Assembly: GCA_963753075.1 (NCBI GenBank)
Contig: CAVWAR010000002.1
Location: 124,001 to 188,000, forward strand
Origin: Prado023 sp963753075
GTDB taxonomy: Bacteria > Actinomycetota > Actinomycetes > S36-B12 > CAIYMF01
Length of the DNA stretch: 64,000 nt
Direction: 5' to 3'
The translations under genes were made by a program, and so were the position numbers. Shown in pieces: positions 41,953-50,376 of the stretch. The notes under the pieces were generated by a model. It was not told where the DNA came from, did no database searches, and saw nothing but the letters and a program-made list of their open reading frames with translations. Positions within the stretch are counted from its first letter, which is position 1; every line of letters starts with the position of its first letter.

Positions 41953-43989
41953 CTACTCAGCGGCGACCGGCGGAACCGGCGTGAGGAAGCCGTCCTCCTC
42001 GATCGTCGCGATCCACAGGTCGGTGCGGAACCGGACCGGGGCAAGTGTCGGGAACAGGCTGTGGGGCCACCGGGCCATCCGCCCGCTGAACCAGGGGTCC
42101 GGCTGCTCGTCGGCCCACGGGACCGCCTCGCCGGAGTCGGCCAGCACGAGGACGTCGTCACCCCAGGCCTCGCGGATCCCGGCCAGCGTCGCGGGATCGG
42201 CGGCGTCCGAACGCACCTCGACGACGTCCGCGTCACACATGATCCGTACCGTCGGCAGCCACGGCGGCCCCGACTTGCGCACGACCACGACGCGCCCGCC
42301 CTCGGCCACGGCACACACCTGCGCGACCTGGTCGGCGCGGCCGCCGTACTCCGTGGTGACCACGAGCGAGCCCCACGTGACCAGCGGCCCGAGCAGCATC
42401 GACGCGACCAGCGCCCACACCCCGACCCGCTGCCACGTCGCGGTCGAGTGCCGGGCGATCCGCGGCAGCGTCCACCCGGCGAACAGCAGGGCGGCGGGCA
42501 GGGCAGCTGGAAGGAGCCGGCGCATGGCCCAGATGTGGTCCGGCGTGATCGAGGGACGGACCAGGTAGAGCAGCGCAGGGACACCGAGCGTGGCCAACAG
42601 GACCAGGACCTCCGGGCGCCAGCTCACGATGCCGCGGCGCATGAGCAGCGCCGTGCCGGCAACCGCCAGCACCAGCGTCACCGGTCCCAGGTACCAGAGC
42701 AGCCAGTTGACCGTCGCCTCGTCGTAGCTGCGCGTCCCATCCAGCTCCGCCGCACCAGCAGCCCGCTGGGCTGAGGCGATGAAGGCCATGTAGTTCGGGC
42801 GGCCGGCGAACCCCTGGGCGGTCATCCACAACGGACGGCTGGCCAGCACCAGGGCGCCCACGACAACAAGGACCGCCGCCGCCGTGCCCAGTGGAGCTCG
42901 CCGTGCCACCAGCCAGGAGCGCAGCCGATCCCAGCGCAGGATCAGCACCAGGACCCCGGAGGCCAGCAGGCAGGCGACGACGAGGGCGATCAGCTGGATG
43001 TAGAGCTCCTCGTGCTCGGCGAGGTAGCCGGCGCTGTTGCGGGCCAGGTCGAGGTACCCCAGACCGACCATGGCCAGCGATGTGGCTCCCGCGATGAGGA
43101 GCCCACTGACGCGCACCCGACGATGGACCGGGCCGCTGGCGGCCGCCACCACGCCGAGCCCGAGGATGAGCCCGGCCGACACGGCAGCACCGTCGATCCG
43201 GCTCAGCGCCGTGGCACCGACCATCGCCCCGCCCAGGGCGAAGCGCCACGCACGGGGGTCGCGACAGGCACTCCACAGGACAGCCAGCCCCCCGAAGGTG
43301 AGCACGATGTTGGTCGGCTCGGTGAAGGCACTGCGGCTGAAGTAGATCATCGGCGTGGTCAGGGCGAGGGCACCCATCGGGACCAGGCCCCACCGCGGCC
43401 CGATCAGGCGTCGGGCCACGTCGTAGAGCGCCAGCAGCGCGATGCCCCCGATCAGCACGTTGCCGAGGAGGACGCCCCGGACACCGGCGACCCAGCCGAG
43501 CATGGCCATGAGTCCGGGGAAGGTCTTGGCGCCCTGGGCGTGCAGCTCGTCGCCAGACAACCAGAAGGCGTCGGAGTTCACGCGCGCGGCGGGCACCTGC
43601 TGGGCCAGCTCGGCGGCCGAGCGGACCGGGATCGCAGGATCGGGGTGCGAGGTCAGCCACACGCCCTCCAGGGTGAGGAAGCCCGGATCGCGCTGGACCA
43701 GCAGGACCTCACCGGCCCAGATGATGTTGATCAGCGTCCAGGCCGCGACGAGCACCAGCGCCCAGACCGCACCGTTGCGATGGGCGGGATCCATCGGGAC
43801 CCGCTCCGGGATCATGCGCCACGTCAGCGCCACCACCAGCCCGAGCGCCGGCAGAACGACCAGCGGACGGAACGCGCCGAGGACGACGGTGACGGCCACC
43901 ACGAGGGCCGCCCAGAAGAAGACCACAGGCAATCGGGAGGGCAGCCCGGTCGCTGCCCGCATGGCCCACCCGGGTGAAGGGGCGCTCAC
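41953..43989 (-). CDS. Large GT-C membrane protein (dolichyl-phosphate-mannose transferase-like)
   Basis: 678 residues with about twelve membrane helices. LINIIWAGEVLLVQRDPGFL and ALYDVARRLIGPRWGLVP in the first half, with the acidic first loop, fit GT39-like enzymes using polyprenyl-phosphate sugars; IYFSRSAFTEPTNIVLTF carries a conserved pattern of this family. A C-terminal soluble part ends the protein. The GTG start overlaps the upstream GT2 stop (GTGA), so it is made with the GT2 protein, which likely synthesises its lipid-linked sugar. Confidence 0.8.
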   Translation of the reverse strand: MSAPSPGWAMRAATGLPSRLPVVFFWAALVVAVTVVLGAFRPLVVLPALGLVVALTWRMIPERVPMDPAHRNGAVWALVLVAAWTLINIIWAGEVLLVQRDPGFLTLEGVWLTSHPDPAIPVRSAAELAQQVPAARVNSDAFWLSGDELHAQGAKTFPGLMAMLGWVAGVRGVLLGNVLIGGIALLALYDVARRLIGPRWGLVPMGALALTTPMIYFSRSAFTEPTNIVLTFGGLAVLWSACRDPRAWRFALGGAMVGATALSRIDGAAVSAGLILGLGVVAAASGPVHRRVRVSGLLIAGATSLAMVGLGYLDLARNSAGYLAEHEELYIQLIALVVACLLASGVLVLILRWDRLRSWLVARRAPLGTAAAVLVVVGALVLASRPLWMTAQGFAGRPNYMAFIASAQRAAGAAELDGTRSYDEATVNWLLWYLGPVTLVLAVAGTALLMRRGIVSWRPEVLVLLATLGVPALLYLVRPSITPDHIWAMRRLLPAALPAALLFAGWTLPRIARHSTATWQRVGVWALVASMLLGPLVTWGSLVVTTEYGGRADQVAQVCAVAEGGRVVVVRKSGPPWLPTVRIMCDADVVEVRSDAADPATLAGIREAWGDDVLVLADSGEAVPWADEQPDPWFSGRMARWPHSLFPTLAPVRFRTDLWIATIEEDGFLTPVPPVAAE

Positions 43990-44987
43990 CTCTCCCCGGG
44001 GTCCTTCACCTCGGTGGAGGTCGCGACCCGCTGATCGGCGTAGAGGGTCCCGTAGTGCATCTCGCGGGTCTCGCGCAGGGTCCGGATCCCGATCGAACGC
44101 AGGCTCGAGATCTGGTCGGCGATGACCCCGAGGGCGAACAGCTGCACCGACGAGATCGCCAGCACGGCACCCAGGATGATCGACTGCGTGTGCCCGCTGG
44201 TCCGCCCCTCGCGCAGCCAGTCCAGCGTCCACGGCAACCACGCCACGACGGCCCCCACGGCCAGCACCACGGCCAGCGTCCAGAAGAACCTGAGCGGCGA
44301 GTAGTAGGACAGGACCCGGAACAGGGCCAACGAGTTGCGCCGCACGTAGCCCCACATCGAGCCGAACAATCGACTCGGGCGCACTGACGCGTTGCGCGTC
44401 ACCGGGACGTTGGCGAGCGCCATCCGGGCGTTGCCCGCCTGGACGAGTGACTCCAACGTGTAGGTGTAGGGCGTGGTGATCACCAACGACATGGCCGCAG
44501 CTCGGGAGTAGGCACGGAAGCCGCTGGTGGCGTCGCCGACAGCGAGCCCGGAGACCGAGCGCACGACCCGGGTGCCGGCCGTCTGCAGGGTCCGCTTCAC
44601 GAACCCGAACTCCGAGACGGTGCCCGTCTTCCGGTCGCCGACGACGATGTCCGCCTCGCCGGCCACAACCGGCGCGACCAGATCGGGGATGCAGGAGGAG
44701 TCGTACTGGTTGTCCGCATCCGTGTTGACGATGACGTCAGCGCCCCGCCGGAGCGCCTCCTCGATGCCGTAGGAGAAGGCCGCGGCCAGGCCGCGGTTGC
44801 GCGGGAATCCGATGACGTGATCCACACCGCAGTCTGCGGCCACCGCCCGGGTCTCGTCGGTGGAGCCGTCGTCGATCACCAGCCACTCGACGGCGTCGAA
44901 CCCGGGGACCGAGCGCGGCAGGGTGCTCAGGGTCGTGGGCAGGTGCTCGGCCTCGTTGAGGCACGGGATCTGGATGATGAGCTTCAC
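43986..44987 (-). CDS. GT2 glycosyltransferase with C-terminal membrane helices
   Basis: 333 residues. KLIIQIPCLNEAEHLPTTL, VIDDGSTDETRAVAADC and GADVIVNTDADNQYDSS (DxD site) form the GT-A domain; two membrane helices near the end (RFFWTLAVVLAVGAVVAWLP and SIILGAVLAISSVQLFALGV) place it at the membrane, as in dolichyl/polyprenyl-phosphate sugar synthases and their flippase-linked relatives. GTG start with GAGGGG six bases before it; it also overlaps the stop of a 14-codon leader ORF. Coupled to the following GT-C gene. Confidence 0.88.
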   Translation of the reverse strand: MKLIIQIPCLNEAEHLPTTLSTLPRSVPGFDAVEWLVIDDGSTDETRAVAADCGVDHVIGFPRNRGLAAAFSYGIEEALRRGADVIVNTDADNQYDSSCIPDLVAPVVAGEADIVVGDRKTGTVSEFGFVKRTLQTAGTRVVRSVSGLAVGDATSGFRAYSRAAAMSLVITTPYTYTLESLVQAGNARMALANVPVTRNASVRPSRLFGSMWGYVRRNSLALFRVLSYYSPLRFFWTLAVVLAVGAVVAWLPWTLDWLREGRTSGHTQSIILGAVLAISSVQLFALGVIADQISSLRSIGIRTLRETREMHYGTLYADQRVATSTEVKDPGER

Positions 44988-45028
44988 GTGCAACCCCTCG
45001 GCAGCGTGCCCGCTGTCCGTCGCTGCAT
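44984..45028 (-). CDS. 14-codon leaderless leader ORF coupled to the GT2 gene
   Basis: ATG at 45028 lies 6 nt after TATGCT, matching the leaderless pattern. It reads MQRRTAGTLPRGCT and stops at TGA, which overlaps the GT2 start as GTGA. The coding run also supplies the GAGGGG ribosome site of the GT2 gene. Too short to judge by composition; could be a regulatory leader or chance. Confidence 0.4.
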   Translation of the reverse strand: MQRRTAGTLPRGCT

Positions 45029-45034
45029 GGGTCG

Positions 45035-45040
45035 AGCATA
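45035..45040 (-). promoter_or_regulatory. -10 box (TATGCT) of the glycan operon
   Basis: TATGCT, 6 nt, then the ATG of the leader ORF. Gives a leader of about 41 nt to the GT2 gene. Confidence 0.5.
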
Positions 45041-45049
45041 CGGTGCTCG

Positions 45050-46132
45050 TCAGCCGTCGCCCGAATCCCGACGGACGGACTCGCCCGGCCCCGCGTCCGG
45101 GACTGGCGGGAGGTCACGGGCGGGCCGGGCCGCCAGCCACGCGATGCCAGCGATCGCGAAGTCGTCGATGGTGTGGACCACCCGCATCAGCAGCGCCGCG
45201 GCCGTCGCCGAGGGCACCCCGAACAGTGGGGCGAGCAGGGCGATCAGGGTCAGTTCCCGCACGCCGGCCCCGGCGGGGGCCAGCACGATGACAACCCCCA
45301 CCATGTAGCTGGCGGCGAAGGCGGCCGTCGCGGGCCCGAGCACCGCCCCGAACCCACCAGCGGACTCCAGCGCCGGCGGTGGGACGACCAGGGCAAGTCC
45401 CACGCCGTACAGGGCCCAGGTGACCGCCATGAGTGCCATCAGGGCCACCGACTGCGACCAGCCCAGCCGCAGGGGCTGCTCCCGCCCGGCGAGCAGGCGA
45501 CCCACGAGGCCCAACACCGCCGGGGAGAGCAGAAGGACCGCCATCAGGCACCCCGCGAGGGTGACCCCCCAGGGCGGGTCGGTGATCCAGTCCGACACCT
45601 GCCCGGGCACGAGGGTCGGCTGGTCACCCGCTTGGGCCCCGCGCTGGCCCAGCAGCAGGGCGACGGGCAGCGCACTGACGACGTGGACCCAGAGGAAGAC
45701 CAGTCCCACCGCGACCGTCGTGCGGGACGGCACTCGATACCTGCGCGCCATGTCGGCCTGTGCGCCCAGGGACCACACCGATCCCGGGATGTACTTGCCT
45801 ATCTGGCCGACGAAGAAGATCGCCGAGGCCGGGAGCCGCGGGACGTCGTGGCCGAACCCGGCAAGGACGCCACGCCAGACGACCCCCGTGACCGCGACGC
45901 CCACGAACACCACGACGACGGCCACCAGGACCCGAGCCGGGCTGGTCAGGCTCAACGCCTCGACGATCTCCGTGCGGTACTCGCGCAGGCCCCACCATCC
46001 GAAGCCGATTGCTGCGACGAGGAACAGGCCCCGAAGGACATCCAGGGCGCCCACCCGACGCCGATCGGTCCCGGCCCCGGTGGACTCCCCGGGCGCAGGC
46101 GACCCCGCGTCGGGACCGGGACCCGGGCTCAT
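45050..46132 (-). CDS. Lysylphosphatidylglycerol-synthase-type (UPF0104) membrane flippase
   Basis: 360 residues with about eight membrane helices. PASAIFFVGQIGKYIPGSVW and APAGAGVRELTLIALLAPLF are the two most conserved blocks of the UPF0104/LPG_synthase_TM family, whose members move lipids or lipid-linked sugars. Start at an ATG that overlaps the upstream methyltransferase stop by four bases (ATGA). Its place beside polyprenyl-sugar enzymes suggests it helps flip their lipid products. It ends 21 nt before the leader ORF of the GT2 gene, on the same strand. Confidence 0.85.
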   Translation of the reverse strand: MSPGPGPDAGSPAPGESTGAGTDRRRVGALDVLRGLFLVAAIGFGWWGLREYRTEIVEALSLTSPARVLVAVVVVFVGVAVTGVVWRGVLAGFGHDVPRLPASAIFFVGQIGKYIPGSVWSLGAQADMARRYRVPSRTTVAVGLVFLWVHVVSALPVALLLGQRGAQAGDQPTLVPGQVSDWITDPPWGVTLAGCLMAVLLLSPAVLGLVGRLLAGREQPLRLGWSQSVALMALMAVTWALYGVGLALVVPPPALESAGGFGAVLGPATAAFAASYMVGVVIVLAPAGAGVRELTLIALLAPLFGVPSATAAALLMRVVHTIDDFAIAGIAWLAARPARDLPPVPDAGPGESVRRDSGDG

Positions 46133-46842
46133 CGACCGCGGCGCAGCAGTGCCGTGCGGGTCGGGTAGGGCAACCCCGGCGTGAGCCCGCGGGTCCAGAT
46201 GACGTCCAGGTCGTCTGCAAGCACCGAGATGGCCTCGCGGTATCGACGTCGCTCGACGTTGTCCACCAGGATCATCCCGTCGCGGGCCAGGTGGGGCAGC
46301 GCCGAGGCCAGGCACGCTTCTCGCGCGCGCCCGTCGATGACGATCAGGTCGAACTCACCATGCTCGTCGATGGCCGCCACGTAGGCGCTGAAGTCGAGGC
46401 CCTCGGCACCAGCCTTGGCCGAGCGCACCTCTCCCGGCGCACCGACAGCGGGCACGGCGGGCACCGTCTGCAGGTCCACCGCGCGCCCGGCCGGCAGCAG
46501 CCCGCGGACCACGTCTGCCCAGGCGAGGTCATGCTCGACAGTCACGACCCGCCCGCTGCGCCGGGCCAGCCAGACTGTCGAGGCCCCCGAACCCCACTCG
46601 AAGACACGAGCCCCGCGCCGTCCCGCGAGGAAGGCGTCGATGAGCCCGGCACTGTCGAACGTCCACCAGGGCACGTCGAGTGCGGCCAGTTCCTCGGCGT
46701 CGTAGATCGACAGCAGCGAGCGGGCCCAGGTCCCCGTGCGGGAGTGTGCCGACCAGCGGTCGAGCGCCGGCAGCGCACCCGCCGCGGACAGACCGGAGCG
46801 GGCAGCCCGAGCCGCACTGACGTAGGCGGACTTGATCGACAC
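46129..46842 (-). CDS. Class I SAM-dependent methyltransferase
   Basis: 237 residues. RVFEWGSGASTVWLARRSGR is motif I, VVTVEHDLAWADVV the acidic loop, FDLIVIDGRAREACL motif IV and MILVDNVERRRYREA the late motif, the pattern of O-methyltransferase-like enzymes that pair with surface glycan genes. GTG start. First gene of the unit that continues with the flippase and then the GT2 and GT-C genes, so it may methylate a sugar of the same glycan. Confidence 0.83.
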   Translation of the reverse strand: MSIKSAYVSAARAARSGLSAAGALPALDRWSAHSRTGTWARSLLSIYDAEELAALDVPWWTFDSAGLIDAFLAGRRGARVFEWGSGASTVWLARRSGRVVTVEHDLAWADVVRGLLPAGRAVDLQTVPAVPAVGAPGEVRSAKAGAEGLDFSAYVAAIDEHGEFDLIVIDGRAREACLASALPHLARDGMILVDNVERRRYREAISVLADDLDVIWTRGLTPGLPYPTRTALLRRGR

Positions 46843-46991
46843 GTGTCTTGCCCCTCGTTCGACGGCCCGGGCGCAGCCGGAGGACCCGGCCGGAGGCCAT
46901 GGGCATGATATGCCGACACCGCCGCGACTCGGTTCCCCCCTGCTGTGCAGGGCTCGACGGTCCCGGGACACCGGGGCGCTCGCAGGGCCGC

Positions 46992-47591
46992 CTACTGGGC
47001 CGCTGTGCCCAGGATCCCATCCGGACCGCCCTGGATCCCGGCCCGCTCGGCCAACGCATGCCCGACCCGGGCCATCGCGGCGCGCAGTCGCTGGGCGCGC
47101 AACTGCTCGACCGGATCCGGCTTCCGGCGGGCGATGTCGGCCAGGCGGTGCTCGGCGCGGATCACGGCACCGTCGGGGGCCGAGTGCATGTCGGCGTACA
47201 CCAGCGCGTCAGCCACAAGTGAGCGCTCACGCTCGAAGCGGTCGGGCAGGTCGTGAACCCCGTGCTGCGGTCCCAGCATGTCAGCTTCGGAGTGATGCGC
47301 GACCAGGCTGGCCAACCGCTCCGCGAAGCCGATCGACCGCAGGAACTCGGCGCCGTCGAGCGGGTGGAACCCCGTGCGCATGATGCTCGGGGCGTACCCG
47401 ATGTCGTGCAGGGTCGCGGCCGCCACGAGCAGCGCCGCCTGCTCGGGGTCGAAGAGGACCGATACCCGCGCAGCCATGGACCCGGCCGTCCGCACGTGTG
47501 CCAACCGTGTCCCCTGGTCGCCGAGGAGCTCGCGCGCGATCGACTCCGCCTCTGCCCGGCCGGGCACAGGGGCGCAGACCACGGGGTGCAT
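46992..47591 (-). CDS. HD domain phosphohydrolase
   Basis: 199 residues. LVAAATLHDIGYAPSIMRTG gives the HD pair, followed by FHPLDGAEFL and a later SLVAHHSEADM, the metal His/Asp set of HDOD- or HDIG-like phosphohydrolases. Substrate, a nucleotide or cyclic nucleotide, is unknown. The start is uncertain: the ATG at 47591 has no clear ribosome site, and the frame runs on upstream into the divergent TetR-GNAT gene. Not clearly tied to the glycan genes downstream (gap 149 nt). Confidence 0.8.
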   Translation of the reverse strand: MHPVVCAPVPGRAEAESIARELLGDQGTRLAHVRTAGSMAARVSVLFDPEQAALLVAAATLHDIGYAPSIMRTGFHPLDGAEFLRSIGFAERLASLVAHHSEADMLGPQHGVHDLPDRFERERSLVADALVYADMHSAPDGAVIRAEHRLADIARRKPDPVEQLRAQRLRAAMARVGHALAERAGIQGGPDGILGTAAQ

Positions 47592-47663
47592 GTCCTGGAC
47601 CGCCACGTACTGATCGTCCCGTACAGCCGCCCCGGCGGACAAGACCCCGGAGCCTCGACTTGC

Positions 47664-47669
47664 TAGCGT
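47664..47669 (+). promoter_or_regulatory. Leaderless -10 box (TAGCGT) for the TetR-ACT-GNAT gene
   Basis: TAGCGT, 7 nt, then GTG at 47677. Two ATG codons (47671, 47674) fall between box and transcript start, so GTG is preferred. Confidence 0.5.
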
Positions 47670-47676
47670 CATGATG

Positions 47677-49356
47677 GTGACCAGCGAGGAGGAGACCCGA
47701 CGCCGGATCATCGATGCGGCCGCCGAGCTGTTCGCACAGCACGGCTACGAGGGCGTCGGCGTCCGGCAGGTCGCCCAAGCTGCGGGCGTCTCCCAGTACG
47801 CGGTGCGCAAGCACACCGGCGGGCGCGCCGAGCTGTTCGCCTCGGTCATGACCGAGAAGGTCACCTCGGCCGCCGCTGACCAGATCGCCAATGCGGTCGA
47901 GGCCCCCAACGAGGTACCGCCACTGGCAGCGATCGTCGCAGCCGGCAGCGCGGTCTTCGCGAACCCCGAGCGCAGCTGGGACCTCCTCGAGCTTGAGGCG
48001 CTGACCCGCGCCCAGCGTGACGAGGAGCTGCGCGAGATCGAGGAGCAGCGAATCCGCGAGCGCTGGGACAACATGCGCGCTGTCGTCGCTCGGGTCCGCG
48101 CTGCTGGTGGGGTTGACGACGACGTCAACGACGACGTCCTGACACACTTCGCGTTGGCCCTGTCAGCGGGCCTGGCGCTGATCGACCCCATGGTCCCGAA
48201 GAGGCCGACCGAGCAGGCCTGGGATGCTCTGATGACCCGGGTCGGCATTGCTATGGCGCCTGGGGACATGCTCCTGCACGACGACCACGGGCCCCGGAGC
48301 AACTGGCGGATCTTCGTCGATGTGCCGGATCGCCCGGGTGGGGTCGACAGGTTCGTGCGGGCGATGGCCGCCATCCACGGCTACGCCCTGGCCGTGTACC
48401 TCGTCGGTTCGTCGGAGGGACGCAGGACCCTGTTCATGAGCCTCACCGCCCCCACCCCGGTGCCGGAGAAGACGCTGCTCGCAGCAGCCCTGTCGGCAGG
48501 CACGAACGTGCGCATCTCCCCCGGATTCCCCGAGGACGCCCTGGACATGCCGACCCAGATCCTCAACGGGAGCGCCGAGCTGGTCACCAACCCGGGCGCG
48601 GCCCCCTACATGGCGATGCGGCTGGTGGCCGCTGACCACGTGGAGGTGGTCGAGGCCACGAAGGGCGAGGTCGACAGCCCGGACGTGCTGCGCCTGCAGT
48701 GGACGCCGGAGCGCCACGTCCTGCTCCGGCGCACGTGGGCGCCATTCGCGATGTCCGAGCAGACCCGCGCCTCGGCACTGCTGCGCCTGTCAGCGGCGAT
48801 CGCCGTCGCCGCCGGAGACTCTGACGCCCAGGGCTGGGTGGAACCGATCAAGGACGGCACAGTCTGGGTCCGACTCGCGTACCCGGAGGACGCCGAGGCC
48901 GTGACCGCGATGCACGGGCGCTGCTCGGAGCGGACCCTGTACCTGCGCTATGTCTCGGCCGGCGACTGGCATGAAATCCAGATGCGCAGGCTCTCCGGCG
49001 GCCACAGTGGAGCGACCCTCGTGGCCTTCGGCAGCGAGGGGACCGTGATCGGACTGGGCAATGTCTTTCCCGAGCGGCCCGACGACAGCGTCAGCGCGGA
49101 GATCGCCGTTCTGGTCGAGGACCAGTACCAGGGCCAAGGGGTCGGCACGGCCCTGCTGCGCCGACAGCTGCGCATAGCCGAGCGGATGGGATTCACCGAG
49201 GTCGTCGCTGTGGTCCTTGCCGACAACGGTGGCATGCGGCGCATGCTGGAGCGAACCGGGCTGAGTTGGACCACCAACATCGAGGACGGGTCCGCGACGA
49301 TGCGCGCGAACCTGCTCGACTCGGACCCGTTGGCGCGGCTCGAGGCGCAGGGCTGA
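47677..49356 (+). CDS. TetR-ACT-GNAT triple-domain protein
   Basis: 559 residues. Residues 1-55 form a TetR DNA-binding domain (RRRIIDAAAELFAQHGYEGV, VAQAAGVSQYAVRKHTGGRA). Residues to about 195 are the helical TetR C-terminal region. From 208, WRIFVDVPDRPGGVDRFVRA reads like an ACT ligand-binding domain (D-R-P-G-G). From about 395, WVRLAYPEDAEAVTAM begins a GNAT acetyltransferase with QYQGQGVGTALLRRQL (acetyl-CoA loop) and ADNGGMRRMLERTGL. ACT-GNAT protein acetylases regulated by amino acids are known in actinobacteria; a TetR head is unusual. It may tie a nutrient signal to both promoter binding and protein acetylation. Confidence 0.85.
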   Translation: MTSEEETRRRIIDAAAELFAQHGYEGVGVRQVAQAAGVSQYAVRKHTGGRAELFASVMTEKVTSAAADQIANAVEAPNEVPPLAAIVAAGSAVFANPERSWDLLELEALTRAQRDEELREIEEQRIRERWDNMRAVVARVRAAGGVDDDVNDDVLTHFALALSAGLALIDPMVPKRPTEQAWDALMTRVGIAMAPGDMLLHDDHGPRSNWRIFVDVPDRPGGVDRFVRAMAAIHGYALAVYLVGSSEGRRTLFMSLTAPTPVPEKTLLAAALSAGTNVRISPGFPEDALDMPTQILNGSAELVTNPGAAPYMAMRLVAADHVEVVEATKGEVDSPDVLRLQWTPERHVLLRRTWAPFAMSEQTRASALLRLSAAIAVAAGDSDAQGWVEPIKDGTVWVRLAYPEDAEAVTAMHGRCSERTLYLRYVSAGDWHEIQMRRLSGGHSGATLVAFGSEGTVIGLGNVFPERPDDSVSAEIAVLVEDQYQGQGVGTALLRRQLRIAERMGFTEVVAVVLADNGGMRRMLERTGLSWTTNIEDGSATMRANLLDSDPLARLEAQG

Positions 49357-49384
49357 GCATCGCAGCGAGCGGTCCGGCGAACAC

Positions 49385-50071
49385 TCAGTCCCGGTGTTCA
49401 GCGAGCAGGTCCCGCCGACGCGCAGGCATCTGGTCGGCTGTCCACCGCTGGTCCTCGAGGGAGGCCCGCGTGCTCACCTTGCGGGGCTCGGCCCGCTCAA
49501 CGGCGATGTCAACTCCGCGCAGGGAGTCGGCCAACCATCGGTCACGCTCGCCGTGGGAGAAGAACTGGTAGGTGAGACCGTCGCGGAACGCCGTGATGAT
49601 CGAGGCCAGCGCGTTCAGGTCGCGGTACTCCTCTTCGGCACGCACCGAGATCTGCACGAGCAGGTCCCGGGTGAACTCCCACGAGGAGTCCCTCGTGTGC
49701 CGCAGCTGAAGCTCGTGCGGGTCCTCGGAGCGGCATCCCAGCGTCATCTGGTAGCGGATCATCTCCACGTTGGCGGGCTCACCGAGGTGAGCGTGCATAC
49801 GCTGCACCTGGGAGACCAGCTCATGGCGCAGCCCCATGTCGCCCACCAGGAACACCGCCGTGTACATCGAGTCCTCGAACTCCAGGAGCAGGTCGTTGAG
49901 CAGGGTGGCGTTGATCGAGTAGGCCCGGTGCAGCGTGCCCAGAGACCAGCCGAGGTGCTCGGCAACGGCGCGGAGCGTGAGGTCCTGGAAGGTCGTCCCA
50001 CCGTTGAGCAGCTCCCGCGCGGCTGACCGCGCCCGTGCCTTGCGCTCAGCGAGCTTCAGGTACGTCCCCAC
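49385..50071 (-). CDS. TetR-like transcriptional regulator
   Basis: 228 residues. KARARSAARELLNGGTTFQD and LTLRAVAEHLGWSLGTLHRA give a TetR-type HTH with a normal recognition helix; the rest is a helical ligand-binding region (YTAVFLVGDMGLRHELVSQV, MIRYQMTLGCRSEDPHELQL). GTG start 7 nt after TATGGT (leaderless); the ATG four codons earlier overlaps the box. An interrupted palindrome at 50162-50206 upstream may be its operator. Target unknown. Confidence 0.82.
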   Translation of the reverse strand: MGTYLKLAERKARARSAARELLNGGTTFQDLTLRAVAEHLGWSLGTLHRAYSINATLLNDLLLEFEDSMYTAVFLVGDMGLRHELVSQVQRMHAHLGEPANVEMIRYQMTLGCRSEDPHELQLRHTRDSSWEFTRDLLVQISVRAEEEYRDLNALASIITAFRDGLTYQFFSHGERDRWLADSLRGVDIAVERAEPRKVSTRASLEDQRWTADQMPARRRDLLAEHRD

Positions 50072-50078
50072 GAGGGTG

Positions 50079-50084
50079 ACCATA
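50079..50084 (-). promoter_or_regulatory. Leaderless -10 box (TATGGT) for the TetR gene
   Basis: TATGGT, 7 nt, then GTG at 50071. Confidence 0.5.
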
Positions 50085-50161
50085 GTGGCGCGCCGACGGC
50101 AAGCACAAGTGCAATTGCGGACTTCATTGCATGTTTCTGTTGCGATTTGGTATTCACATAT

Positions 50162-50206
50162 CTACTGGGTTAGAATTCGTATCGCTGTACGAACTTGGCC
50201 CAGTAG
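50162..50206. promoter_or_regulatory. Interrupted palindrome in an AT-rich patch
   Basis: Outer arms CTACTGGG (50162-50169) and CCCAGTAG (50199-50206); inner arms TTCGTA and TACGAA with a 6-nt centre. A TAGAAT box (50171-50176) is inside. It may be an operator of the divergent TetR gene or the stem of a small RNA. Confidence 0.5.
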
Positions 50207-50227
50207 GGCCACTGATGCGGCGCACAT

Positions 50228-50266
50228 GATGGGCACCGAACCCACGGGGGTGGCTCGGTGCCCATC
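50228..50266 (+). terminator. Strong hairpin, possible terminator
   Basis: Perfect 12-bp stem GATGGGCACCGA/TCGGTGCCCATC with an inner CCAC/GTGG pair, in the 305-bp non-coding gap before the next gene. No T-run follows. Confidence 0.5.
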
Positions 50267-50376
50267 GACGTTTGCGCGTCGCACGGTCCACGCACCCACC
50301 CGGGCGTGAGCAAGAACACCGGAATCGCCGATGCCATCGGAGTTTCCGACGTTCGACCACGGGGGATCATGGGGTC

